A stretch of DNA of 64,000 nt, taken from Paraspadella gotoi. Lineage: Eukaryota; Chaetognatha. The notes beneath the pieces are model-generated. The model was not told the origin of the DNA. It saw only the letters and a list, made by a program, of their open reading frames with translations, and did no database searches. Positions 35,219-47,520 of the stretch are shown in pieces. The translations under genes and the position numbers were made by a program. The stretch covers positions 1,807,252-1,871,251 of the forward strand of contig JBJCIZ010000744.1 of NCBI GenBank assembly GCA_051294375.1. Direction: 5' to 3'. The stretch's first letter is position 1. The number at the start of each line of letters is the position of its first letter.

Positions 35219-36850
35219 GTGAGTTTATTTCTTGGGGTGGGGTGGGGGTAAAGGTTTTGGGGAAATCAGGCGTTTGGAGGCGATGAAGCGTCTCGGCTTG
35301 ATTCTTTTATTTTCCCGTCGTTCCCGGGGAAAAGGCTTTTACCTTTTAAGAGCAAAGGAAATCAGTTTTGGTCGGCGTTTAAGAGCAAAGTGATCAGTGA
35401 TCATTGGTCTTTAGGGAGGAGAAATCAGTTTTTAGAAATAAAGATTTTGGTAGAACGATACCCCACACACAAAAAATTGGCGGGGGACGAGGAGGGAAAT
35501 ATTATTGTTTGTTTGGAGTTTTCGGCGAGGGTCCAGGGAGCATTGAATAAAACTTGGGGCTAATGAGATGAAAAGTTTTAAACATACCAACAATTATGAT
35601 AAATGCATAAATTATGATAAGATATAACAAAATCTGTAAAGATTGGTTGCAACTAAATTTGTAGATACATAGTTTAAAATTCACAAATAAAAGAAACTAA
35701 TACTTGGAACCAACTTGCTTTCCATCTGATCCAAAGGCGCTAAATTTTTATACCACGCGACTACTACTTGCATCCGGGGTCTGAGAAGAGGAAAAAACGC
35801 AAACCAGTTGACATACGGAAGTCGCGCGATATTTGTCGTTCGACGATGTTTGTCTCGGAAACGATAATGATTTTTGGTTATGGAAAATGATTAAAGGAAA
35901 GAGAGAATTGGGATGGGGAGGGAAAGGGAATGGGAAGGGGTTACTATCTAGGACAAAAGTATATCTCATAATTGCTGAAAAATTCATTTATTCAATAAAA
36001 AATATACAGAACATAGGTAAAACATTTTTAATATTTGGTATGCCTTCCTTCTGCATAGACTATTACCTGTTTTTGTCTTGGCATGCTCTTGTAGAACGAA
36101 TTGAGGTATAGCAGTGAAATGTTTTTTCACACCTTTAACGCAATTATTTTCAGCCCCGATGTTCATGTTGTGCGCCTTTCCCTCTTTTCTGAAAGCTATA
36201 ATACCACTTTTTCGAACCAAAAAAAGGTGCAATGTCTTTAGCATTACCAAATTAAAAAAAATTTTAAAAATAACTAATTCAATTCAAAATAAAACAAATT
36301 AATTAAATATTAAAAATGGTAGAAAATTAAATATAATTTTTTTTACCATTTTTTATTTGAAGTAGCAATCTTTTTTTGCCTCTAACTTCTAATCGATTTG
36401 ACCAACAAAAAATGGAAAGAAGCAACTGAAAAAAAATTCAATCTAGATTCGGAAATATTCTAATTTTTTTAAATTAAAAAAAATTTTGAGTAAATATCCT
36501 CAACTAAAAACGTGATAGACTTTTTTTCCAAGATGGTAGAAAGTGAGGAGAAAGCAGAGATTAGGGAAGGTAGGAAAAGTTAGGATCCATTTGGTAGGAA
36601 GATGAAAATGTGATAAAGAGAAAATAGGATTGTATAAAAACTGAGGGTAAGTTTGGGGTGAGTTTAAGTTGCGTCGGGGTAAGGATAAAAAAACGAATCG
36701 GAATGTGGGAGGCTTCGTCGATCTGGAACAAACTTTCATAGCCCAACCAAAACATTGTAAAATATTTTTCCTCCTCGTTGCTTCCGTTTCCTTTCGAACT
36801 TACCTCCCTTCTTTTCCCGCCTTACCCTTGATCCAACTTACCATCTCTTT

Positions 36851-36923
36851 CCACCACCGGGCTAGAACCCCGGACCTTTGGGTTGGGAGGCGAATGACTT
36901 GCCTCTGGCACCAATGGCCGCTG
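36851..36923 (-). repeat. tRNA-like sequence (SINE head?)
   Basis: On the minus strand: TGGTGCCAGAGGCAAGTCATTCGCCTCCCAACCCAAAGG, then CCGGGGTTCTAGCCCGG, giving an A-box-like start and a B box with one mismatch. It shares CCCAAAG and CCGGGTTC with 18787-18857. Confidence 0.5.
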
Positions 36924-37139
36924 ATAAACGGTTGGTGGATTTTAGTCCATCATAATCTTTATATTAACCTTTCATCTCTACACTTTTTCCCTTCCTCCTT
37001 ATTTTTTCTTTATCGACGTTTCCTGTGACGAGACTTTTTTTTCTCCATCGTCGCTGGTACTGTGGAATAACTCGGTCTCAACTTGGCCTCGGGTATATTT
37101 TGTAAAAACCGCACCGTTTAAAGTTAAATTAAGAATTAA

Positions 37140-37400
37140 AATATAATATAAATTAGGTTAATGGTTCAGGATTAAAGGGAATGTTAAAGATTATGATTCC
37201 GGATTATGTTAGGGATAGTCTTAGGGGAATAGAATCGGGGTTTAGGGATAATCTGAGGGTTAGGGGATAGAATGGGGGATTAGGGTTAGGGATAATCTGA
37301 GGGTTAGGGGATAGAATGAGTGATTAGGGTTAGAAAGAAGGATTAGGGTTAATAATTAAGGTTAGGCTCTAAGCTAGGATTAAATATTAAGGTTAAAGAT
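37140..37400 (+). repeat. Degenerate telomere-like array (TTAGGGATA/GGGTTAGGG)
   Basis: Units of AGGGTTAGGGATAATCTGAGGGTTAGGGGATAGAATG recur with variation. Related in style to 21685-21930. Confidence 0.7.
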
Positions 37401-37448
37401 TGAGTTTTAAATAGAAATTAAATTTAAAAAAATATAATTTAAGGAATA

Positions 37449-37560
37449 GAAATGGGGCGCTAAAGGGAAATAGTGCCAGGATTTGTAGGATTTCTGATTT
37501 TTATGAAATGGGGTGCTAAAGGGAAATAGTGCCAGGATTTGTAGGATTTCTGATTTTTAT
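37449..37560 (+). repeat. 56-bp direct duplication
   Basis: 37449-37504 and 37505-37560 are head-to-tail copies differing at one base (C to T). A young tandem duplication. Confidence 0.97.
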
Positions 37561-37607
37561 TGAAAATGAGTAGAAAAAAAGATGAAACAAATTCGAGTCA
37601 CGCAAAA

Positions 37608-37615
<8 letters not shown>

Positions 37616-37649
<34 letters not shown>

Positions 37650-37668
37650 AAAAGAGAGAGAGAGAGAT
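37616..37668 (+). repeat. (GA)n tract downstream of the zinc-finger exon
   Basis: GA-rich on the sense strand, so in RNA it could pair with the (CU)n tracts of intron 2. A (TC)n tract follows at 37888-37932. Confidence 0.9.
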
Positions 37669-37884
37669 TACTCCATTGCTGCCGTCGATTTTTCGTGTTG
37701 ATCTGTAATTCTGATTTCTACTACCTTTTGCTCTCTCTCTCTCTCTGGAATGCAAACGCTTCGAATCGGATCATTTGAACTTTTTTTTATTTATTTATAT
37801 TTCGGTTTTTTCTTTCTTTTCGCGGGAAAAGTTGACTTTTTCTCGTTATTTGGACTCAGTTGAGCATTTTTTTTTCCCTCACCA

Positions 37885-37935
<51 letters not shown>

Positions 37936-38445
37936 TCTTCTCTCTCTCGTCTCTCTCATCTCTCTCTCTCTCGGTCACCGCACAGAGAGAGAGAGAGAGA
38001 CAAAGTCCGACTCGAAAAAAAAAATCTGGAGACCGTGAAATCTTTCTCCCTCTGACTCTGACTCTGAAAAGTCACATTTCTTCTTCTTCTTTTTTCTTTC
38101 TTTTTTGTGTGTGTGAGTCGGCGACTTTTGTGTGTGTCGGCGATTGAAAGAGGGGAAAAAGGTTTTCCCACCTCAGAAGTCGAAGGGTGAAAAATTGGGA
38201 AGGTTGATCTCGCGGGCTGAAAAAAAAAGGGAGAAAAAAGGGGAAAAAGGGGAAAAAACGGGAAAAGGGGAAAAAGAGAAAAAAGGGGAAAAAGGGAGAA
38301 AAAATGAGGAAAAAGGTAAAAAAGGGGAAAAGGGGAAAAGGATAAAATTAAAAAGGAGGAGAAAAAAAGGACGAAAATTAAGGAGAAAAAAATGAAAAGT
38401 AAAGGAGAACAAAATCGGATAAAAGGAAGAAAGAACGCAACCACC

Positions 38446-38542
38446 CGCCGCCCGCCGCCGCCTGATCGCCTGGTTGCCTGATCTCCCGGTTGTCTGGTCG
38501 CCCGGTTGCCTTATCGCCCGGTTGTCTGGTCACCTGGTCGCT
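38446..38542 (+). repeat. 10-bp minisatellite (CGCCYGGTTG) rich in YGCY
   Basis: A CCGCCG run is followed by TGATCGCCTGGTTGCC-type units. I count eleven YGCY motifs on the sense strand in 97 bases (ten YGCC and one CGCT). It is 3.2 kb downstream of the zinc-finger exon donor and unrelated in sequence to the array at 31111, though it shares the motif. Confidence 0.85.
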
Positions 38543-40163
38543 TGGTCACCTGCATGACTCATCCTGTTCGTCATCTGTTGGAAATATTGACCTTTTGGGA
38601 GCTCAAATGATTTGAAAAGAGTCGACGACGACGACGAAGTCTTTGTACTTTGTCACCCGTAGTGGTCAGTAAGAATGACCGTTCGTATCCAAACAGAATG
38701 GCCTTGTTATGGCTGACCTTTTTCAGCCAATGTAAATACGTTGTTGTTATTTTTACCATTTTGAATTTTACTCTCTTAATGTATGTTCTCTCTTCTCACA
38801 AAAAAACTCGTATCGAATTTTTCTCCAAAATTCTTGTTTTTTGAGTCACCGCAATTGGTAATTGCCCGACGCTTCTTCTGGACATCCTTTGCGACCTTTT
38901 AGACATTTTCGTCCTTTTTAATGTCAACCCAAAAATGGAGTACGTTGGTCCCCGCCCACGCAACGATTCCGCGCAAAATTCTTGTTTTTTTTTTTCGAGT
39001 CACCGCAGCCTCTTATTGATCGAGTGATGATTCATTGTCGAATTGTAATTCCAGTCATCTTAGAAATCATTCTTGCCCATCACCGAATCATTTGTTTGGT
39101 CACCCGATGCCTCGGTTTAAACGACTGGTTGCCTCTTGATTCATATTGGGACATTATAGCCTCGTAAATTTATTCATTAGACAAATCGCCCGGTGGTTAA
39201 TTCATTCGCCCGATCATTCACCGAAAGCTCTAAAATTTAACGATCTGATTAACCCAAAATTAGATCTAGAAAAACCCTCAAACCGTGTTCAAGACCCGTT
39301 TCATTGCGGGGGAGGGTTGGCAAGGAAGTTAGGGATTCACTTCAACCAATTTACAGAGAGAGAGACAGAGAGAGAGAGAGAAAGAATTCCCGCCGACGTT
39401 GTCTCCTTTTTTCCTTTTTTTTTTTTTTGCCGACGCACTCGCGATTTTCTGCCGAGGTTGGCAAGTCATGTTTTACAAGAGACACGGAGTCGCCGGCTGA
39501 CGACGCCTTTCAACGGAGACCGAGAGCAAAACAGTCAGGTTTTTTCTCCGTCGAAAACAAAACAGACGCCGACGCGTATCCGTCGCCACGCCCACCTCTC
39601 TCTGCTCCCCGACCGGATCCCATCTCCTTCCCAATTCTATCTGCATCCTCACCAAATCAATCACCACTTATCTCATTATTTAAATAATTAATAATTAATA
39701 ATTAAAGTTCTCCACTTATCACTCCTTATTTAAATAATTAATAATTAAGTTCCACTTATCTCTATTTAAATGTGTATGTGTTCTCCACTTATCTCATTCT
39801 TCTTTCTCACATCACTCACCAATTACAACACATCCACCCACCATTTCCTCTTCCCTCCCCCCCCTCCACCTCGCCCTCAATATCACCGCCCCCCAAACGA
39901 GACGCTCGCGCTGACGCGCGGAATTTTCGCGAAAGAAGCGACATCAGCGGCGTTTGATGGACGTCGTTGATCGAATGTTGGGAGTCAATTCAGTTCGTTG
40001 TTTCTCGTTGCGCATAGTTTTTTTCAATCTTTCGGGTCAAGCTGAGGTTTCATTGCGATGCGGTATTGCGGTATTGCGGTATCCCTGAACAAAGTCAGAC
40101 GCGATATCTAGTTGCTATCTCGAGTCAGATGGTTACTTGATAGCAAGGTGAGCCAATTTTTAG

Positions 40164-40440
40164 TTTCGCCGCGAGTACTCGCGGAGCAACTCTATAAGTC
40201 AATTTTTCGGTCTGTCGGTCGGTATGTCTGTCCGTCCGTCTGTCCCACTTACGTTAAAAATGCTCATAACTCGTCTAAAGTTGGTTGCTCATTTGTTAAG
40301 ATGGGGGAAAAAAAACCTCAAATCTAAGTGACTCCTAGCGCCGCCTTCAGGAAATCCTAAAACTATAAAGAATAAAAGACGGAATTCCGATTCGACACGT
40401 GTCGTAAATACACGGGCTAAGAAAGTCGCTGTGGCGCAAC
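40164..40440 (+). mobile_element. R2 MITE-like element, copy c
   Basis: 277 bp from TTTCGCCGCGAG to CTGTGGCGCAAC. It contains a perfect 16-bp palindrome CCGCGAGTACTCGCGG (40169-40184), a short GGTC/TGTC array, the CTTCAGGAAATCCTAAAACTATA block and a CGACACGTGTCG palindrome where copy a has the CATGT array. Confidence 0.75.
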
Positions 40441-40576
40441 ACATTGGACGAACCGATCTTGTTTGATTATTCAATCAATTTATCGTTTCTGCTTTCGGTT
40501 GGAATGAAGAGAATATTTTCGTCAAAATCGTCATTTTTTTTTTTACTTATTGTTTTTCGCTCAGTGATTCCTCGGA

Positions 40577-40636
40577 TCACGTGATCCTCCCGGCTTTTTT
40601 TTCTCCTGATCACGTGATTTATTTGTGATCACGTGA
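40577..40636. promoter_or_regulatory. Cluster of three TCACGTGA sites
   Basis: TCACGTGA occurs at 40577, 40610 and 40629. The first sits in the 14-bp palindrome GGATCACGTGATCC. Such sites bind MITF/TFE-type factors, so the cluster could be an intronic enhancer. Two further sites lie at 50924 and 50985, and a single one at 48255. Confidence 0.4.
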
Positions 40637-41250
40637 CTTTCTTCGCTCGGCTTAATCGACGTCGCATGGAAATTTCGCTTTATGAAGTACGATTTAGTTA
40701 ATTGAGGCCAGGATGCAAAGAGTCTTTCTCTCTCTCTCTCTNNNNNNNNNNNNNNNNNNNNNNNNNNNNNNNNNNNNNNNNNNNNNNNNNNNNNNNNNNN
40801 NNNNNNNNNNNNNNNNNNNNNNNNNNNNNNNNNNNNNNNNNNNNNNNNNNNNNNNNNNNNNNNNNNNNNNNNNNNNNNNNNNNNNNNNNNNNNNNNNNNN
40901 NNNNNNNNNNNNNNNNNNNNNNNNNNNNNNNNNNNNNNNNNNNNNNNNNNNNNNNNNNNNNNNNNNNNNNNNNNNNNNNNNNNNNNNNNNNNNNNNNNNN
41001 NNNNNNNNNNNNNNNNNNNNNNNNNNNNNNNNNNNNNNNNNNNNNNNNNNNNNNNNNNNNNNNNNNNNNNNNNNNNNNNNNNNNNNNNNNNNNNNNNNNN
41101 NNNNNNNNNNNNNNNNNNNNNNNNNNNNNNNNNNNNNNNNNNNNNNNNNNNNNNNNNNNNNNNNNNNNNNNNNNNNNNNNNNNNNNNNNNNNNNNNNNNN
41201 NNNNNNNNNNNNNNNNNNNNNNNNNNNNNNNNNNNNNNNNNNNNNNNNNN

Positions 41251-41287
<37 letters not shown>

Positions 41288-42359
41288 CATGCCCTTCCTC
41301 CATTTTCTTTATTAAAAAAAATAATCCCAACCAAATATCATGAGTCTCATGCGATTTTCAGTTTTATTCTTTGTTGTTGTTTAGAAAAATATAATAAACA
41401 AACTAAAAAAATTCCAAAACTATTAAAAACCGGGGAACATTTTCGTAGTTTAAAGTTTGATGCAATTTTTAAAAGTTTTTTTTGCATTTTTCTTTGTTTA
41501 AACTTTTGAACATTTGTTTGTTTTAATTTGTCTCGATTAAATATATCCTTCTGGCGTAAATTAAACGAATTTCAGTGAAATAATTTTAAACTATCGTTCA
41601 TCACGAAACTAATTTTAAAATATATATCTACATATAATTTAATTATAAATAATGTAAAAAAAAAAACCAGTGGGCGTGCTAAAACTAAATGTAGCGATTA
41701 AAACTTAGCCGATCAGAAGGAAGCAAGGGGGCGAATTTAAAAAACAAAAACTCCGAGGTTTCTCTCCCCCTCTTTTAAAAAATTTATCTCTCTCATCTCC
41801 TCTCTCTCTCTCTCTCTCTCTCTCATCTCTCTCTTTTCTCTCTCTTTCTCCTCTCTCTCCCACCGCTTGGCATTTATCCGAGTAAATAAAGGAAACAAAA
41901 GGAGCTACAAGAGCTCGGCTTTCTTGTTGGTCTCCAAATGGAAAGAATTTAAGAAAGAAGGGCGAGTGAACGAAAGGATGGAACTTATGAATGGATTAAT
42001 GAATGGGTTAATGAATGAATTCAAAATGGAAAACGACTTTGATAAAACAAAAGGGAAAATTATTTCGAACCCGATGATAACAAACAAGGAAATCAATTTT
42101 AAACTAAATTCATAATCATTACTTTTATTAATATATTATATTTATATAACATATTATATTATTAATATAAAAATTATGATAATGTAAAAGAAAAAGCGAA
42201 ATTCGAAAGGAATTTCTAACTCGGTCTTTTTAATAAAGAGAAAGAAAAAAAAATCAGTTAAACCGAAGAAATGACTTTTCGTTCTTTAAATGAGTAAATA
42301 CAGTTTAACTTACTTTCTATCTCTTTCTCTCTCTTATCCAGAAAAGCTGACAATTTTAC

Positions 42360-42615
42360 CGACAACGACGACGACGAGAACGACAACAAAATTGATGACA
42401 ACGACGATGAGAACGAAGCGGCCCCTGACAACGACAACAACTATAGTCGCTAACAACAAAGATGACAACGATCTTGACGACGCTAATAACGACAAAGGGT
42501 TTGATGACAACGACAACAACAATGATTTAATCTGACGCCGACGACGACGTCGACGACTCTGATGACAACGACGTCGAAAATGACGACGCCGATGACAACG
42601 AAGCCGCTGCTGACA
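42360..42615 (+). repeat. GAC/AAC trinucleotide array
   Basis: Decayed GACAACGAC units cover about 250 bp. The Thr- or Asp/Asn-rich ORFs over it are artefacts. Confidence 0.9.
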
Positions 42616-43339
42616 ACGACCACGACAACTTCCCCCCCCCTTCCCTCTTCTCTCCACTACGACACTTCGTCGGCATTTTTTTTCTCCTCCTGACGAATAG
42701 AATTTCGATTCGCGTCAATTAGTCTATAAACCGAAAGTAATTAATCTCAGGCCCCGCGGTGGAACAGAAAAAAAAAAGGGGTGGCGTGGCGTGGCGTGGC
42801 GCGGCATTTACGCGGCGTACAGAGAATGTGCTGCCTATAAATAATTACTAACTCAAAGCGACATAGAGACTTACTCGTGGCAAATATCGAATTTAGTGCG
42901 CTCCTCCAGCTCTCCCCCCCCCCAAAAAAAAAAAAAAAATTGAGCCTCGTCTGGAAATGTTATTATCTTTTAAGTGGGTTGAACTTGAAGGCTTTGACCT
43001 ACCAAAGCGACAAGTAGACTGACCTTGACCAATTCATAACCGACATTGAACCAAGTTCACCTTCTAACTATTGATTATTTAGTTTCTTACTTCCCTTTGT
43101 TTTGACTTTTTACCTCACCTCGCATTTGAAGGATTTCGATCTGCCTTCACTCATTGCGAGAGAGAAAAAAATGAACCTCAAAGTTTATGTCGTGGCTTCA
43201 CTCGCACGTGCGCGCATCCTTCTGCACCTCTTTGCGTGCGCACGATTCTTCACACGCAGGATTTCCAACGTGCTCCTCTTCTCGCACCCGGATCCCGAAC
43301 CGGAAACGACAGCTTCGTTTTGGATTCCATTTTCTTTTC

Positions 43340-43413
43340 TTCTCTCTCTCTCTTCTCTTCACTCTCTTCGTTTCTCCTCTCTCATCTCCTCCTTCTCTCC
43401 TCTCTCTCTCTCT

Positions 43414-43444
<31 letters not shown>

Positions 43445-43741
43445 ATGCTCAAGGTTGCGGCGTTTTTTTTATCCTTTTCTTTTTTTCTCCCACTTCTTCC
43501 TATTTACTTCTTCGTTTTATCCTCACTTTTCCTCTCCAACTCTTCTCATCATCTCCTCCCTCTCTTCCTCCTTCTCCTCCCTCTCTCATCCTCCTCACTC
43601 TCTTCCTCTCTTCCTCTCTTCCTCCTTCCCTTCCTCCTTTTTGTCCCCATTTTTTTTTCTTCATATTTTTTCTCTTTAAAATATCATTTTTGTCTCGTTC
43701 GTCATTTTTTTTTCTATTTCCCCCGCGCGGGAAGAAAAAGA

Positions 43742-43826
<85 letters not shown>
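43340..43826 (+). repeat. Pyrimidine tract followed by (GA)n
   Basis: TC-rich sequence (43340-43445 and 43540-43640), a unique spacer and a (GA)n run at 43744-43826. The 276-codon ORF over the stretch is made of repeat translations plus a non-conserved N-terminus. Confidence 0.85.
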
Positions 43827-43827
<1 letters not shown>

Positions 43828-43828
43828 C

Positions 43829-44421
43829 GAATAAGTCAAACTCAGTCCTTCGAAAGATTGTTTTCTATTAAGGGGCCATCATTCATCGTCGAATATTTTG
43901 AAGCAAAGGGGAACATCAAAGAAAATGTGTGAGTGGATCAATTTAGGCGGAATACTAAGTAGTTTTCAACAATACAGAAGAGAGTATATTACTAAATAAT
44001 CTTTTCGTTGTCTCGATAGCTCTTGTTAAAACTTTTCACTCCCTCATCCAATGTACACTGTCCTTTACAAGGTTTTTTCTAAAATGTCATTGTCAAACGA
44101 ATTTTTATTTTTATTTAACTTGAATTTCTTTTTCTTATCTTTCTTTTCCCGTATTCCACGTATAAATTCCGCCATCTTTATTTCATCCCATTAATTCCGT
44201 TTGCCTCTTGTTTGACCCTCGTTTTCATTCTTCACCTTCCATTTGTTCAGGATTTTCTCTCCCCAGTTTTTCTCTCCCTGGATTTTCTGCCTGATGTCTC
44301 TTTCTTTCTTTTTTTCCCCCCCAGTTATCAGTTTATCACTTTACCACATATAAAATTCCAAGATTTATAATTTCAAAAATAATTATTTTCCACGTTGGAA
44401 TTTTCTGAATCCTCGTCGGTG

Positions 44422-44484
<63 letters not shown>

Positions 44485-44900
44485 TCGTGAAGCCGTTAGT
44501 TTCGTCCTTGTCTTTTCTACGAATCGCTTTCCCGATCGACTCGTACGAATCAATTGTCTCTCGGCTGAGATGATTTCCAAGTTTAGAACATCTGTGGATA
44601 AGGAGCGAAGTGGGCTGAAGACGACCATCCTTATAGACGGAGTGAACTCATGCGATGTCCGACTTCACATCTTGACGCTTTGGCTTTTTTTTTTTATTCA
44701 AAATCACTTTGATTTTAAAACGAAAATAAAAATGCGTCCAGGAAGTCTAAAGGTAGTTCGTGGCTTTGGTGATTATTAATTAGCTTGTATACTTCTTCAT
44801 TTATTTTTAACAAACTTTCACACTCTCTTTTCTTCATTGAAAAGTCATCGCATTGGTAGACCAAGTATTGAGAACATTTTACAGCTCTCTCTCTCTCTCT
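43829..44900 (+). repeat. Duplicated block C (clean copy)
   Basis: A 1.07-kb block that recurs after 25 N at 44926-46054. It contains a perfect (AATC)n array at 44423-44483. The 69-codon ORF at 44570 has no recognisable motif and is frameshifted in the second copy. Confidence 0.85.
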
Positions 44901-44925
44901 NNNNNNNNNNNNNNNNNNNNNNNNN

Positions 44926-46054
44926 GAATAGGTTAAACTAGTCCTCGGAAAGATTTTCTCCTATTAAGGCCATCTCATTACATCGTCGAATATTTTGAAG
45001 CAAATTGGGATGAAATCAAAGAAAATGTCCCGTGGATGGATCAATTTAGGCGGAAATACCTAAGTAGTTTTCAACATACAGCAAGAGAAGTTTATATTAC
45101 TAAATAATCTTTTCGTTGTCTCGATAGGCTCTATGTTTAAAAACTATTTACTACCCTCATCAATGTACACTGTCCTTTACAAAGGTTTTTTTTAAATGTA
45201 TATGTCAAACGAATTTTTATTTTTTATTTTAACCTTGATTTCTTGTTTCTTATCTTTCTTTCCACCCGTATTCCACGTATAAATTCCCGCCATCTTCTAA
45301 TTTTTCATCCATTAATGTCCGTTTTGCCTCTCTTGTTTGCCCTCGTTTTTCTATCTTCAACCCTTCCATTTGTTCAGGCATTTTCGTCTCCCAGATTTTC
45401 TACTCTCCTGGATTTTCTGTCCTGATGTCTCTTTCTTTCTTTTTTTTCGTCCCCGCAGTTTATCAGTTTATCCTATTACCCACATATAAAATTCCAAGAT
45501 TAGTTAATTTCAAAAATAATTATTTTCCACTAGTCTGGAATTTTCTGAATCCTCGTCGGTGAATCAATCGCAATCAATCACATCATCAATGAAATCATCA
45601 AATCAACAATCAAGTCGAAATCAATCAAATAATCAAATCGTGTGAAGCCGTTAGTTTCGTCCTTGTCTTTCTACGAATCGGGCTTTCCCGATCGCTGGTA
45701 CGAATCACATTGTCTCTCGGGCTGAGTGATTCCAAGTTTAAGAACATCTGTGATAAGGAGCGAAGTGGCTGGAAGACGACCATCCTTATAGACGAGATGA
45801 ACTGCAATGCGATGTACCGCACTTCAGCATCTTGGCGCTTTTGGCTTTTTATTTTTTATATCAAAGATCACTTTTGAATTTTAAAAACGAAATAAAAAAT
45901 GCGGCCAGGAAGTCTAAAGGTAGTTCGTGGTTGGTTGATTATTAATTTAGGCTTGTATATACTTCTTCATTTATTTAACAACTTCCACACTCTCTTTTCT
46001 CTCATTGAAAAGTCATGCATTGGTAGACCAAGTATTTGAGAACATTTTACAGTC
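44926..46054 (+). repeat. Duplicated block D (indel-rich copy)
   Basis: Repeats 43829-44900 in order, with frequent single-base indels. The clean (AATC)n of C becomes a scrambled AATC-like stretch (45562-45641). Probably the same locus read twice. Confidence 0.8.
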
Positions 46055-46065
46055 TCTCTCTCTCC

Positions 46066-46149
<84 letters not shown>

Positions 46150-46897
46150 CCGGTCTTCTTCGACCTCGCTTTTATTCTCCTCTTCTAGAATTTCGAAGTC
46201 CCTCTCTATCTTGCATCTCCCTTCCCGTTGACAACGAAACTTCTCTCTCTCTCCTCATCATCTCTCTCTCTCTCTCTCCTCTCTCCTCTCTTCTCTCTCT
46301 CTCTCTCTCTCTACCTCTCTCCCATCTCTCTCTCCAATTCTCGCTTCTAATTTTTCCATCTGAATTTCCCCAGCGGGTTTCCTTTCATCTTCTTTCTCTT
46401 TTCCTCATTCTTTCTATTTTCTCTTTTTCTCTTCTTTTCTTTCTTTTTCTTTCTTCTTTCTTATCTTTCTTTTCTTTCTTTTCTTCTTTCTTTCTTTCCT
46501 TTCTTTCTTTCTCTTATTCTTAGTTTTGATTTATAAATCGTACAATTGTAAGCATATTAAGCTTTGTAGACTCTCAATTTTAAAGATTCGATTTTTAAAA
46601 ATCTCTCGCTCTTTCTCTTGCTCTCTCTCTCTCGCTCTCCTACTCTCTCTCTCTCCTCGACCTCTACTCTCGTCATCTCTCTCTCTTTCTCTCCTCTATT
46701 CCTCTGCTCTATAACTCAGATGATTATCCTCTGTCTAACAGAAATGCTTCAAATTCATACCCTTCTTCAACTGTAACAAACAGAGAATTTTCTTTAACTT
46801 TTTTTCTTCCCTCAAACAAGTTGTACTTTTTTCCTGCGGCTATCAGACGAATTTTTTTTCCTCGGGTTCTCTCTCTCTCTTCTGCTTCCCCCCACCT

Positions 46898-46952
<55 letters not shown>

Positions 46953-47051
46953 TTCTCACACTCTCCACATCGGCTTCTCCACTTATTTTTGATTTCTCTC
47001 CTTTTTTTTTGCCCTCCAGTTGCCTGTTTGGTGTGCTACGCTCTCTTCTCT

Positions 47052-47106
<55 letters not shown>

Positions 47107-47328
47107 ATCTCTCTCTCTCTCTTCTTCTCTCTCTCACTCTCTTCTCTCTTCTCTCTCTCTCATCTCTATTTTTCAATTTCATTTGAATCTCTTTGCTTTC
47201 CTTGCCAGGCTTATTTTTTCCTTCGGACAAAAATATGAAAAAATTTGAGAGAGAACAAGAAGAAGGGAAATTGTTAAAAGAGACCTAGAACAGAGTCAGT
47301 GGGAGAGAGAGAGAGAGGAAAGGAGAGG

Positions 47329-47360
<32 letters not shown>

Positions 47361-47520
47361 AAGAGAGGAGAGAGAGAAGAGAGAGAGAGAAAGGGAGAGA
47401 AAGAGAGACAGAGAGAGAGAACGAGAGAGAGAGGAGAGAGATGGAGAGAGAGAGAGGGGAGAGAGGAGAGAGAAGAGAAAGAGCGAGAGAAGAACGAGAA
47501 AGAGAGAGAGAGAGAGAGAG
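46055..47520 (+). repeat. Long pyrimidine region then purine region
   Basis: (TC)n-rich blocks (46055-46360, 46430-46520, 46600-46700, 46870-47170) are followed after a short unique stretch by (GA)n (47298-47520). The two could form an RNA hairpin about 150 bp apart. No gene seen. Confidence 0.85.

Noticed and set aside
35984-36250. 88-codon minus-strand ORF considered as a transposase remnant
   Set aside because: No catalytic or DNA-binding motif I can identify. The resemblance was impressionistic.
43102-43932. 276-codon ORF
   Set aside because: Mostly pyrimidine-tract and (GA)n translation. The starting part has no recognisable domain, and block C/D comparison gives no support.
44423-44483. 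Possible pathogenic-type repeat expansion
   Set aside because: (AATC)n is short here and there is no coding or disease context. An ordinary microsatellite.
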